Below are positions 1 through 5,871 of a DNA stretch of 10,293 nucleotides, piece by piece. This stretch comes from an uncultured Methylobacter sp. GTDB lineage: Bacteria > Pseudomonadota > Gammaproteobacteria > Methylococcales > Methylomonadaceae. Position 1 is the stretch's first letter; the number at the start of each line of letters is the position of its first letter. The translations under genes were made by a program, and so were the position numbers. The stretch spans positions 1 through 10,293 of the forward strand of contig CAIKYI010000438.1 in the NCBI GenBank assembly GCA_903831545.1, given 5' to 3'. The notes below the pieces were generated by a model. It searched no databases. It saw nothing but the letters and a program-made list of their open reading frames with translations, and was not told the DNA's origin.

Positions 1-222
1 AACTGGTTGATGACGATACATCTGAGCCCGCGAGCAAAAGAAATCCCTCATCAGTCATTTGACCAAACGCTTTCAAATCTTTTAATTCGAAACTTAATGG
101 AATCCCAACAGGAAACGGTTAGTCGGATTATTCATATGCTTCAAGCGAGACAGTTGATAGAGGTTAAATCCAGACAATTGAAAATAACCAATAAAAAAGG
201 GCTGGTTAGTTTCTATAACTAA
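1..222 (+). CDS. Crp/Fnr-family transcriptional regulator, C-terminal part (5' end outside window)
   Basis: The frame is open to the left edge, so only the last 73 codons or so are present. The visible part reads as the winged helix-turn-helix of a Crp/Fnr regulator. A recognition-helix segment QQETVSRIIHMLQ is followed by the wing ARQLIEVKSRQLKITNKKGL, which matches the family pattern ETVSR-x-L-x-x-L followed by a short beta wing ending in a basic or hydrophobic strand. The sensory cyclic-nucleotide-binding-like domain, and any N-terminal iron-sulfur cysteines, lie outside the window, so it cannot be assigned to FNR, CRP or DNR. The in-window TTG/ATG codons near base 7 are internal residues rather than the start. 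The gene is convergent with the small membrane protein at 340-504, whose promoter region holds an FNR-type box. This regulator is a natural candidate to act there, by inference only. Confidence 0.82.
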   Translation, partial: NWLMTIHLSPRAKEIPHQSFDQTLSNLLIRNLMESQQETVSRIIHMLQARQLIEVKSRQLKITNKKGLVSFYN

Positions 223-229
223 ACAGCCC
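193..229 (-). terminator. Intrinsic terminator for the minus-strand small gene, overlapping the regulator stop codon
   Basis: GGGCTGGTTAG (199-209) pairs with CTAAACAGCCC (219-229), 10 of 11 positions with one G-A mismatch and a 9-nt loop. Read on the minus strand the stem runs directly into six T residues (bases 198-193), the classical Rho-independent layout. Read on the plus strand there is no T tract. It would end transcripts from the gene at 340-504 and lies over the last codons and stop (220-222) of the convergent Crp/Fnr gene. Confidence 0.7.
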
Positions 230-339
230 AGACTTGCGAGGAATTTTATTAAACTTCCGTACTCGATATTTGAAAATACTTGCTTTAAATACTAAAGAGT
301 TCGGTAAAACGAAAATAATAGCTTTGAGGAAAAGACTTT

Positions 340-504
340 TTATTTTTTATACGCTGAATTTGCAGGGTCTTCCGCAATGGCTTTTGCTGAAGTTACGAAC
401 TTATCGTGTTCACTGCTTTTAACTGCAACTACGGTTGCAATCGCTGCCAAAACAACGCCGGCAATGTAAAGCCAAAAATTATCTTTTTCTTGTATTTCAC
501 TCAT
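340..504 (-). CDS. Small single-span membrane protein, 54 aa, unrecognised
   Basis: A 54-codon gene runs from ATG at 504 to TAA at 340. A ribosome binding site GGAGA sits about 7 nt before the ATG. The protein starts MSEIQEKDNF and then has one hydrophobic segment, about residues 11-28 (WLYIAGVVLAAIATVVAV). A short polar tail ends EDPANSAYKK. The shape is a short acidic N-terminus, one transmembrane helix and a soluble tail of about 25 residues, as in small respiratory-complex subunits or membrane regulators. I do not recognise the family. Support for a real gene comes from the RBS, the membrane-protein composition, an FNR-type box with a fitting -10 upstream, and a good terminator 110 bp downstream. 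The context suggests expression at low oxygen. A role as an accessory subunit of a respiratory oxidase is possible but not shown. Confidence 0.72.
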   Translation of the reverse strand: MSEIQEKDNFWLYIAGVVLAAIATVVAVKSSEHDKFVTSAKAIAEDPANSAYKK

Positions 505-563
505 AGCTAATCTCCATATCTGTTTGGTTAAGGGCAGCTGTTGAACCGTTTCAATGCGTGGCT

Positions 564-604
564 ATTAAAACAAAATCTTTTTTAAAAAAATTGAGCCAGA
601 TCAA
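564..604 (-). promoter_or_regulatory. FNR/ANR-type box with -10 element, class II arrangement
   Basis: On the minus strand TTGATCTGGCTCAA (604-591) matches the FNR/ANR consensus TTGAT-N4-ATCAA at 9 of 10 fixed positions. Downstream on the same strand TTTAAT (569-564) matches the sigma-70 -10 consensus at 5 of 6. With a start point near 557 the box is centred at about -40.5, the position expected of an FNR-activated class II promoter. It would drive the small membrane gene starting at 504, leaving a leader of roughly 50 nt. The box is symmetric, so the plus strand could also use it, but no convincing plus-strand gene follows. Confidence 0.55.
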
Positions 605-714
605 CAAATGTTTTTTTAGCTGACGATATTCAGGAATTAATATGCCAAAACTTTGTAGATGCTTTGTTTGGTTTGATCGGTTAATAGAAAACGGATGTTA
701 CAGATTGGATAGAT

Positions 715-765
715 TTACACGGATTTTTAAAGCCTGGGTTGTCCTGCGCTTTATAATCTGTGTGC
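715..765. repeat. Imperfect inverted repeat in intergenic DNA
   Basis: TTACACGGATTTTTAAAG (715-732) pairs imperfectly with CTTTATAATCTGTGTGC (749-765) around a 16-nt loop. A further ACAGATT just upstream (near 699) is also complementary to AATCTGT in the right arm. It resembles dispersed intergenic repeats of the ACACGGATT type, but copy number cannot be judged from one window. There is no T tract, so it is not a convincing terminator. Confidence 0.35.
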
Positions 766-813
766 AAATATTCCAGGCGATTAATTCTGTGAGGGGGATT
801 TATTGCGAGGCAG

Positions 814-1269
814 CTAAGCTAATGCTTCAGTACAAAAACCATTGGTGCTGAATGAATAATCTTGTTTTAAACAATGATCCAGCCATTTTTGTAGGAAATA
901 ATTTAATCGCCATTTGTAATTCATGATTTCACGACTTAATCCCGGATCTTTAAAAACTTTTGCAACCCCGTCGCGGGCATGATCGCTTAATACTTCAGCG
1001 AGATGGGCATCCAGGTAAACTCTTATTTTTACCGCAGGCGCCATAAAATCGTCATTGTTTTTATTAAAACAATGACTTAGCTCCAAGGTTAAGGTGTATG
1101 GCGTACGCTCTATGATTTCAAGATATAAGGTGGTGTGAAGCGGTGCGATGCCAAGGGCGGTCTCTTTAAATAGCATTAAATCGGGAATTAACCTGAAAAG
1201 TTTCTGATAGTTTGATTCGCAGACTTGTTCGAGACAGATTGATTTATTGACCGGATTTACAAAACTCAT
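814..1269 (-). CDS. yqiB: DUF1249 (YqiB-like) protein, 151 aa
   Basis: The sequence matches the E. coli YqiB / DUF1249 family along its length. It has an N-terminal CESNYQKLFRLIPD (about residues 17-30, compare CEMNFSQLRRLLP in YqiB), a central LEIIERTPYTLTLEL (about 50-64), then PAVKIRVYLDAHLAEV (78-93). The C-terminal part, LNYFLQKWLDHCL (122-134), corresponds to INQFLADWLRYCL. E. coli YqiB is 140 aa, so the length is normal with a slightly longer tail. The biochemical function of the family is unknown. I start it at ATG 1269, because the longer frame back to 1320 runs out of frame into queD and its extra residues have no family match. The start is 8 nt after the queD stop, so the two genes are almost certainly cotranscribed. 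In E. coli yqiB sits with nudF and cpdA; the queD pairing here differs. Confidence 0.85.
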   Translation of the reverse strand: MSFVNPVNKSICLEQVCESNYQKLFRLIPDLMLFKETALGIAPLHTTLYLEIIERTPYTLTLELSHCFNKNNDDFMAPAVKIRVYLDAHLAEVLSDHARDGVAKVFKDPGLSREIMNYKWRLNYFLQKWLDHCLKQDYSFSTNGFCTEALA

Positions 1270-1277
1270 GATTAGGG

Positions 1278-1682
1278 TCAGTTTTCCCGGTAGCAGGCAT
1301 GGGCACTGGCAGTTTCCCATAAAACCACCTGGGAAACGCTAAAGCCGGACTGTTTGAGATGCTGATAAATCATTTTACTCAGGACTTCAGCGGTTGGGTG
1401 TTCGTCAAGAGCAAGAAAACGTTCTTTGTTTGCGGTGAGTACCGGGATGATCGGGTCATCTTTGTGTAGCAGAAAGTTATGATCAAGATTTAGATCGATA
1501 TAGGCCTCAACACAATCTCTGATTTCCGAAAAATCACAAACCATGCCTTGATCGTTAAGTTGTTGCTGCGCTATGGAAATTGAGGCCTTGACGCTATGTC
1601 CGTGGAGATTGCGACATTTCCCGGGGTGATTCATTAGCCGGTGTCCGTAACAAAAATAGACCTCTTTGGTAATCGTAAACAT
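1278..1682 (-). CDS. queD: 6-carboxytetrahydropterin synthase (QueD / PTPS family)
   Basis: QueD converts 7,8-dihydroneopterin triphosphate to 6-carboxy-5,6,7,8-tetrahydropterin, an early step toward queuosine and other 7-deazapurines. The 134-aa protein carries the family signatures. Zinc ligands are H14 (in YGHRL) and H27 and H29 (in CRNLHGHS). The catalytic cysteine is C23, in the C-x3-HGH spacing typical of QueD. The catalytic Asp-His pair is D67-H68 (LDHNFL). PTAEVLS is at 96-102, and the pterin-anchoring Glu is E123 in WETASAHACY. All key residues are intact and the length is typical. No queC, queE or queF is visible nearby, so the rest of the pathway must be encoded elsewhere. Another PTPS-type role cannot be excluded from sequence alone. 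No obvious ribosome binding site precedes ATG 1682. The PilZ gene ends 41 nt upstream and yqiB starts 8 nt downstream. Confidence 0.92.
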   Translation of the reverse strand: MFTITKEVYFCYGHRLMNHPGKCRNLHGHSVKASISIAQQQLNDQGMVCDFSEIRDCVEAYIDLNLDHNFLLHKDDPIIPVLTANKERFLALDEHPTAEVLSKMIYQHLKQSGFSVSQVVLWETASAHACYREN

Positions 1683-1716
1683 AATTAAATTAAGGCAATT
1701 GATTGATTTAAATAAC

Positions 1717-1733
1717 AGGAGCTTTAGCCTCCT
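1717..1733 (-). other. Small hairpin at the end of the PilZ gene
   Basis: On the minus strand AGGAG-GCTAAAG-CTCCT forms a 5-bp stem around the PilZ stop codon (1724-1726), followed by GTTATTT. It is too weak and T-poor to call a terminator with confidence. It could attenuate read-through into queD or simply sequester the internal AGGAGG. Confidence 0.3.
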
Positions 1734-2023
1734 TTTATGCTCTTTATGGTTGCAGCAATCTCATAGTTGCCGTCATCCAGCTGGGTGCTTCTGATAACTT
1801 CTATAAAAGCGGTCATTGCCGGGGTAACGTTACTTTTTGGCGTAACATTTATTTCCATTGCTTTGCCTATGTCAAAAAAACGCTCGGCAATAAAAGATAC
1901 CCCGGCACCACTAATTGACGAGCAACGACCAGAATGTAATGTATCTGAATCTGCAAGTTTGTAGGTGATGTCACAGTCTATTTCCATTCGAATGAAGTTA
2001 CGTTTTTCGTCATATTCCAACAT
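1724..2023 (-). CDS. PilZ-domain protein, 99 aa
   Basis: This is a single-domain PilZ protein of the kind that binds cyclic di-GMP or adapts it to motility, polysaccharide or type IV pilus systems. The N-terminal RxxxR motif is R8-N-F-I-R12 in EKRNFIRMEI, followed by the beta strands of the barrel. The second motif, normally [D/N]-x-S-x-x-G, reads S36-I-S38-G-A-G41 in CSSISGAGVSF, so its first residue is Ser instead of Asp or Asn. The C-terminus has FIEVIRSTQLDDGNYEIAATI, typical of the last strands. I start it at ATG 2023 because a clear GGAG lies 7 nt upstream. An in-frame extension to 2290 would overlap trpS and adds no recognisable domain. It is first in a probable pilZ-queD-yqiB transcript and divergent from trpS. 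Nothing in the window identifies its effector. Confidence 0.85.
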   Translation of the reverse strand: MLEYDEKRNFIRMEIDCDITYKLADSDTLHSGRCSSISGAGVSFIAERFFDIGKAMEINVTPKSNVTPAMTAFIEVIRSTQLDDGNYEIAATIKSIKGG

Positions 2024-2175
2024 ATTATTTCTCCGAAACAAGTTTACATTTGGCGCGCGTGCCAACCCTGTTTGTGGGTCTTGGCTGGCAAGTTTACTAT
2101 AAAAATTATAATAATAGGGCATGATTTGCGGTTTGGGCAGATTAATCGGGTTTTTGCTTAACAAAATGAATTCGC

Positions 2176-2189
2176 TTCCAGCGCTGGAA
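2176..2189. promoter_or_regulatory. Perfect 14-bp palindrome between the PilZ gene and trpS
   Basis: TTCCAGCGCTGGAA is a perfect 14-bp dyad in the 235-bp divergent intergenic region. It lies about 70 bp upstream of trpS and about 150 bp upstream of the PilZ gene. Its position suits an operator acting on either gene, but I cannot assign it to a known regulator. Confidence 0.35.
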
Positions 2190-2258
2190 ATTAAACTTAC
2201 AATGTAATAAGGTGCAACTATCAAATCGTAAACAAACCAGACTTCTGAGTATGATCTA

Positions 2259-3272
2259 ATGAAAAAAGCTATCGTCTTGACCGGAATCACAACAACAGGT
2301 ACCCCGCATCTTGGTAATTATGTCGGTGCCATAAGACCAGCTATTGCCGCCAGCAAAGATGCAAATGTTATCCCATTTTATTTTTTGGCCGATTATCATG
2401 CGCTAATTAAATGTCAGGAGCCGGAGAGGGTCAGGCAATCCAGTCTTGAGATTGCCGCAACCTGGCTGGCTTTAGGTTTGGACACGTCCAATGCGGTATT
2501 TTACAGGCAGTCCGATGTTCCTGAAATTCTGGAACTGTCCTGGCTGCTGACCTGTGTTGCATCAAAAGGATTGATGAACAGGGCGCATGCCTATAAGGCC
2601 GCCGTTGCTGAAAATGAGCAGGGTGGGGAGAATGATCCCGACAAAGGGATTACTATGGGGCTGTTCAGTTATCCTGTGTTAATGGCCGCCGATATTCTGA
2701 TGTTTAATGCCAATAAAGTCCCGGTAGGCAAGGATCAGATCCAGCATATTGAAATGGCAAGGGACATTGCTGGGCGTTTTAATCACATTTATGGCGAACA
2801 TTTCGCAATGCCTGAAGCAGTCGTTGAAGAACATGCATCAACTCTGGCGGGTCTGGACGGTCGCAAGATGAGCAAAAGTTATAACAATACCATTCCCTTA
2901 TTCGAGCCCGAAAAGAAATTAAGAAAGCTGATTAACAAAATTAAAACCAATTCCCTAGAGCCTGGCGAACCTAAAGATCCGGAAGGTTGTACTTTATTTA
3001 GCGTTTACCAAGCCTTTGCAACGCCGGCTGAAGTGGACGAAATACGCCAACGCTATGCTGCCGGCATCGGCTGGGGTGAAATGAAGCAGGTGTTGTTTGA
3101 ACATATCAATGATCACATCACACCGGCAAGGGAGCGGTATGATGCCTTGATGCAGGCTCCGGAACATATCGAAGAACAATTACAGGATGGCGCGCTAAAA
3201 GCCCGCGCAGTCAGTGTGCCGTTTATGCAGGAATTACGCAAAGCGGTTGGCATTTCCCGAATTTCTTTGTAG
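2259..3272 (+). CDS. trpS: Tryptophanyl-tRNA synthetase
   Basis: A class Ic aminoacyl-tRNA synthetase that activates tryptophan with ATP and charges tRNA-Trp in the cytosol. The 337-aa length is normal. The HIGH-type ATP motif is TPHLGN (15-20) in TGTPHLGNYVG, and the second catalytic motif is an intact KMSKS at 203-207 (GRKMSKSYNN). Between them are the Rossmann and connective segments, including FLADYHAL, MGLFSYPVLMAADIL and VGKDQIQHIEMARDIA, which line the Trp-AMP pocket in this family. The C-terminal part is the helical anticodon-binding region. ATG 2259 gives the expected N-terminus KKAIVLTGITTTG; the upstream GAG at 2247-2249 is a weak ribosome binding site. It is monocistronic, divergent from the PilZ gene and followed by its own intrinsic terminator. 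Confidence 0.97.
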   Translation: MKKAIVLTGITTTGTPHLGNYVGAIRPAIAASKDANVIPFYFLADYHALIKCQEPERVRQSSLEIAATWLALGLDTSNAVFYRQSDVPEILELSWLLTCVASKGLMNRAHAYKAAVAENEQGGENDPDKGITMGLFSYPVLMAADILMFNANKVPVGKDQIQHIEMARDIAGRFNHIYGEHFAMPEAVVEEHASTLAGLDGRKMSKSYNNTIPLFEPEKKLRKLINKIKTNSLEPGEPKDPEGCTLFSVYQAFATPAEVDEIRQRYAAGIGWGEMKQVLFEHINDHITPARERYDALMQAPEHIEEQLQDGALKARAVSVPFMQELRKAVGISRISL

Positions 3273-3302
3273 TAACCCAATACGTCTGTATAAAGGTGGC
3301 AG

Positions 3303-3334
3303 ATTGGGTTATGAAATAACCCAATGCTGTTTTT
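3303..3334 (+). terminator. Intrinsic terminator after trpS
   Basis: ATTGGGTTAT (3303-3312) and ATAACCCAAT (3316-3325) form a perfect 10-bp stem with a GAA loop, then GCTG and five T residues (3330-3334). A third copy of the arm, TAACCCAAT at 3273-3281, lies immediately after the trpS stop and could pair with 3303-3311 instead, giving a competing structure. There is no T tract on the minus strand, so it serves trpS only. The convergent membrane-protein gene ends at 3335, right next to it. Confidence 0.8.
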
Positions 3335-3832
3335 CTATAGTACTTGTCCCAGCGCAAAAGCCCCTAAATAGGTGGTGATAAAATAAAACAGGGATACGAT
3401 CAAGCTGGCGAAAATGTTAACGGATAGGACTTTCTTGAAAATACGGGCTATCAGAATATAGATCCACAATAAAAGCAGGCTCAAAATATAATAACTTAAG
3501 GCATCCTCACTGACTGTTAACCAAACCAATATTGGTATGACGAACAGCGCGACGATATTGGTACAAAATACAACCGCAGTAGATACTTGAATATAGGCGT
3601 ACAAGGTTCGATTAAAGAACAAAGTGATGCCTATAAACAAAAGCGTTAATAACGCTGCCATGCTGACTTCTACAAACGCTTCAACCGGGTCGTCCGTCAT
3701 ATTGGCTTGCATGAAATACTCAGCCACAAAATAAAACAACAAATTCTGTTTAAAAAAATCGACTGATCTAGGCAGTTCGAGCGGGTTATTTTTTAACCCG
3801 CATAGCGGAAAATATTGTTTTAAAATGTCCAT
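3335..3832 (-). CDS. Small multi-pass membrane protein, 165 aa, unknown function
   Basis: The protein is strongly hydrophobic, with probable transmembrane helices at about residues 55-73, 82-106, 112-130 and 137-160, and a weaker hydrophobic stretch at 30-44. The cytosolic-looking N-terminus contains the stretch LKNNPLELPRS (13-23). I recall similar n-P-x-[DE]-LP-x-S stretches at the start of small uncharacterised gammaproteobacterial inner-membrane proteins, but I have no name for the family. No catalytic motif is visible. It starts 23 nt after the stop of the GTPase-like gene upstream, so the two are likely one operon and may act together at the inner membrane. The ribosome binding site before ATG 3832 is poor, which suggests translational dependence on the upstream gene or a slightly different start. 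Its stop codon abuts the trpS terminator. Confidence 0.8.
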   Translation of the reverse strand: MDILKQYFPLCGLKNNPLELPRSVDFFKQNLLFYFVAEYFMQANMTDDPVEAFVEVSMAALLTLLFIGITLFFNRTLYAYIQVSTAVVFCTNIVALFVIPILVWLTVSEDALSYYILSLLLLWIYILIARIFKKVLSVNIFASLIVSLFYFITTYLGAFALGQVL

Positions 3833-3855
3833 AGTTGCCCAGGAATTTCAAAAAT

Positions 3856-5250
3856 CTATTTAAAGTCAGTCGATTCTGAATGCCCCGATAAAGATAAGCC
3901 GTCATAGGTGCTGAAGTTATCATTTAAAGACTGAACAAGTTCCTTTGTTTTACTGGATATATGAGACAGAGCCAGTTTTGTTTTTTTGTTCCAGCCTTTG
4001 GGTTCGGAAACAGGCAAAAGCATTCGGCTAACAGTCAGGTTTTTTTCAAAAATACCCGCCAAATTTTCCATTAAATGAAGTTCTTTTTGCCGTGCATTAA
4101 GCTGGCTGATTATTGGCCTGGCATGAATCTTACTAAACAGGATATGCAAAGGAAGCATAATGACTATCAGTGTAACAAGGATTACAGGTCCAATGATAGG
4201 GTCTATCAAAAGCTCAAGTATGCCGGTTTGTATCTCGGCAAAAATGGCAAGGGTAGAGATAAATCCTAGTATTATCAGGCTGGAAAAAACCGAACGTTCT
4301 TTCCACTGTTCGATGGCTTTTTTTACTTCAGGTATCACCACGTTGTTAAGTTCGCGTATGTTTTTTTCCAGTGAACTTAAAACCCGGTATGTGCGGTCAT
4401 GTCCGACATTGGCAATGCGCTGGTCTATTACGGCAAAATCAAGCGAATTTTGGCGGACAGCACCGACTTCCTGGCTTGGTAAAACAATAAATTGGCCCGT
4501 ATTCAAGCCTAGTCCGGCAAGTTTTCTTTGCCATGAAGATATGATTTCGTTATTGCCAGGTGAATTAAGAATGGCGGTCGGCCGGTCTATCAAATAAATA
4601 AACTTATTGGAATCCTGATGGAGAATGATGCTTTCTATCACTTCATCGACCAGTGCGGAAGTTGAGTCAAAAATATCGGTAAAAATCAAAACCAGATCCG
4701 AATTCTCAATGCTATGTTTTGCTAAAAGAGAGGTTATTGGATTGGCTGGCGCAGCGCTGATATTGGGTATGTCAATGAAAAGTCTGCTTTTTAGTCGGTC
4801 ACTGTTAATCGTTTTTAATTCCAGATATGAATTAACTCTGTCACCCTCACCCTTTTGCAGTTGTTCGATTTTATTGCTGATTTGATAAAAAGGAAAACGA
4901 TGATCCACATCCAGCGCTGAACCGGGCAAAGTCGATTGACTGGATTGGTTGTTATGAAGCAAGACAGAAAACTTGTGACTGGCTGTTTGAATGCCCGAAA
5001 ACTGGTTGTCCGCGTCCAGATAATTATTAATAAACCTTGATTTGGCAGTTGAATTGCCGCCAATCAAACTGATAATTGGCCACCATGAGCTCTTGCTGGC
5101 AGTTGTCTCCTCCATTCCAATGAGTCCTAAATCATATTCAATTTGATCCATCTCCTGAAAGATTTTTGAGGCTTTCAGCAAAACTGGATTGTCTGCGGCG
5201 AAGTGTTTTTCAAGGTTAAGCAGATATTTACTTGCTGTCTTTTCAGTCAT
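3856..5250 (-). CDS. Membrane-anchored dynamin-like P-loop protein with degenerate GTPase motifs, 464 aa
   Basis: The N-terminal two thirds look like a dynamin/EHD-type G domain. A hydrophobic strand, WWPIISLI, leads to a P-loop G65-N-S-T-A69-K70-S71, where the usual Gly before Lys is Ala. IQTASHKFSVLLHN (87-100) sits where the switch-I threonine region is expected. FIDIPNI (158-164) replaces the DxPG of switch II. FIYLIDRPTA (217-226) lies where N/TKxD should be. After helical segments (about 285-320) two transmembrane helices follow at about 322-341 and 352-372, then a cytosolic helical tail of about 90 residues. A protein with this layout would sit on the inner membrane with the G domain in the cytosol. 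Nucleotide binding is possible through K70-S71, but hydrolysis is doubtful. It is the first gene of a probable operon with the multi-pass protein 23 nt downstream. The ribosome binding site before ATG 5250 is weak. The family is not one I can name, so function is left open. Confidence 0.78.
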   Translation of the reverse strand: MTEKTASKYLLNLEKHFAADNPVLLKASKIFQEMDQIEYDLGLIGMEETTASKSSWWPIISLIGGNSTAKSRFINNYLDADNQFSGIQTASHKFSVLLHNNQSSQSTLPGSALDVDHRFPFYQISNKIEQLQKGEGDRVNSYLELKTINSDRLKSRLFIDIPNISAAPANPITSLLAKHSIENSDLVLIFTDIFDSTSALVDEVIESIILHQDSNKFIYLIDRPTAILNSPGNNEIISSWQRKLAGLGLNTGQFIVLPSQEVGAVRQNSLDFAVIDQRIANVGHDRTYRVLSSLEKNIRELNNVVIPEVKKAIEQWKERSVFSSLIILGFISTLAIFAEIQTGILELLIDPIIGPVILVTLIVIMLPLHILFSKIHARPIISQLNARQKELHLMENLAGIFEKNLTVSRMLLPVSEPKGWNKKTKLALSHISSKTKELVQSLNDNFSTYDGLSLSGHSESTDFK

Positions 5251-5298
5251 CAGTTTGACACCGTTTTTGTTATTTTGTCATGAAAAAAGGGTAAAGAA

Positions 5299-5327
5299 GT
5301 ATACACCTAGAATGGGCTCGCAATACA
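5299..5327 (-). promoter_or_regulatory. Candidate promoter for the dynamin-like operon
   Basis: On the minus strand a TATACT hexamer (5304-5299) matches the -10 consensus at 5 of 6. TTGTAT lies 19 nt upstream as a possible -35. The spacing is long, so this is a weak call. It lies about 50 nt before the ATG at 5250. Confidence 0.25.
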
Positions 5328-5359
5328 ATAAAACCAAGACGAAATGATGTGGCGTTTCC

Positions 5360-5387
5360 TGGTCATAAAATAAAGTAAAATTATACT
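5360..5387 (+). promoter_or_regulatory. Candidate promoter for the lipoprotein gene
   Basis: TGGTCA (5360-5365), a 16-nt AT-rich spacer and TATACT (5382-5387) give a modest sigma-70-like pair. The palindrome at 5394-5405 lies just downstream of the -10, around the expected start point. Confidence 0.25.
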
Positions 5388-5393
5388 TTTCGT

Positions 5394-5405
5394 ACTCAAT
5401 TGAGT
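5394..5405. promoter_or_regulatory. Perfect 12-bp palindrome upstream of the lipoprotein gene
   Basis: ACTCAATTGAGT is a perfect dyad, about 30 bp before the first ATG of the lipoprotein gene. It overlaps the region where its transcription would start, a typical operator position. No regulator is recognised. Confidence 0.3.
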
Positions 5406-5434
5406 TGGATTTATAGTATATTGGTACTTAAACA

Positions 5435-5863
5435 ATGAGTATTGTAGGTCTGGCAGAAAAAAGTCAAATGATGAATAGAAAGGATTGTATTATTTTTAGA
5501 AGCTTGGTCATAGCTATCATGACTTTGTTGTTATCTGGTTGTTCGGTTCCGTTTTTGGGTGGATATGGTGCAAATAATCAGTCACTTGAAGATTTTAAAT
5601 ATCATGTTGAAGAAATATTCCGTTTGCAAAATAAAATGTCCAGTGAGGTGATGATGCTGGTCGAAACTGATGGGGAAAACAAAAATCAGGTTTTGATAAA
5701 CGCCGAGCAGCATATGCAAAAGGTTTGTGCAGACCTAAATGAATATGCTTCCCGTGATATTGATGGCTTAAGTATTAGTTTTTTTTTACGTCAGCGGGTT
5801 GAGAAATCCGCTATAGATTGTGAACGAGCGGCGCTGGCAATCAAGCCGATGTTAGTCCATTAG
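5435..5863 (+). CDS. Small predicted outer-membrane lipoprotein, unknown function
   Basis: The protein has a lipobox LLSGC. Counted from ATG 5435 the lipidated Cys is C36. From the in-frame ATGs at 5468 or 5471 it would be C25 or C24, which gives a normal signal peptide: basic NRK, hydrophobic SLVIAIMTLLL, then SG|C. The later start is therefore more likely, although none has a good ribosome binding site. Ser at +2 after the Cys favours outer-membrane sorting under the Lol rule. The mature part is about 107 aa, mostly helical by composition, with two further cysteines (C98 and C129 in the long numbering) that could form a periplasmic disulfide. No domain is recognised. A run of nine T residues lies inside the gene (5779-5787). 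It is divergent from the dynamin-like operon and convergent with nadB. Confidence 0.75.
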   Translation: MSIVGLAEKSQMMNRKDCIIFRSLVIAIMTLLLSGCSVPFLGGYGANNQSLEDFKYHVEEIFRLQNKMSSEVMMLVETDGENKNQVLINAEQHMQKVCADLNEYASRDIDGLSISFFLRQRVEKSAIDCERAALAIKPMLVH

Positions 5864-5871
5864 GCATACGG

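Larger units (their letters stand above)
505..813. other. Intergenic region between the small membrane gene and the yqiB-like gene
   Basis: This stretch holds the FNR-type box and promoter described separately (564-604) and an imperfect inverted repeat (715-765). A 69-codon plus-strand frame opens at 642, but it overlaps the 3' end of the yqiB-like gene, has an unusual composition and resembles no family I know. I treat the region as noncoding. Confidence 0.6.

Noticed and set aside
234..422. 62-codon plus-strand frame
   Set aside because: It lies antisense to the better supported 54-aa membrane gene at 340-504, which has an RBS, promoter and terminator. Its composition is unlike a protein.
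642..851. 69-codon plus-strand frame
   Set aside because: It overlaps the 3' end of the yqiB-like gene, covers the intergenic inverted repeat, has Cys/Trp-rich atypical composition and no family resemblance, despite an AGGA upstream.
1270..1320. N-terminal extension of the yqiB-like protein
   Set aside because: The added 17 residues come from the antiparallel reading of queD's last codons in another frame, and the family match begins after ATG 1269.
2024..2290. 89-residue N-terminal extension of the PilZ protein
   Set aside because: It overlaps trpS, shows no domain, and bypasses the well-spaced GGAG at the inner ATG 2023.
4160..4597. 145-codon plus-strand frame antisense to the dynamin-like gene
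   Set aside because: It is the mirror of a protein with clear membrane segments and a P-loop on the other strand. The plus-strand translation is Ser/Ile/Met-rich with no recognisable motif.
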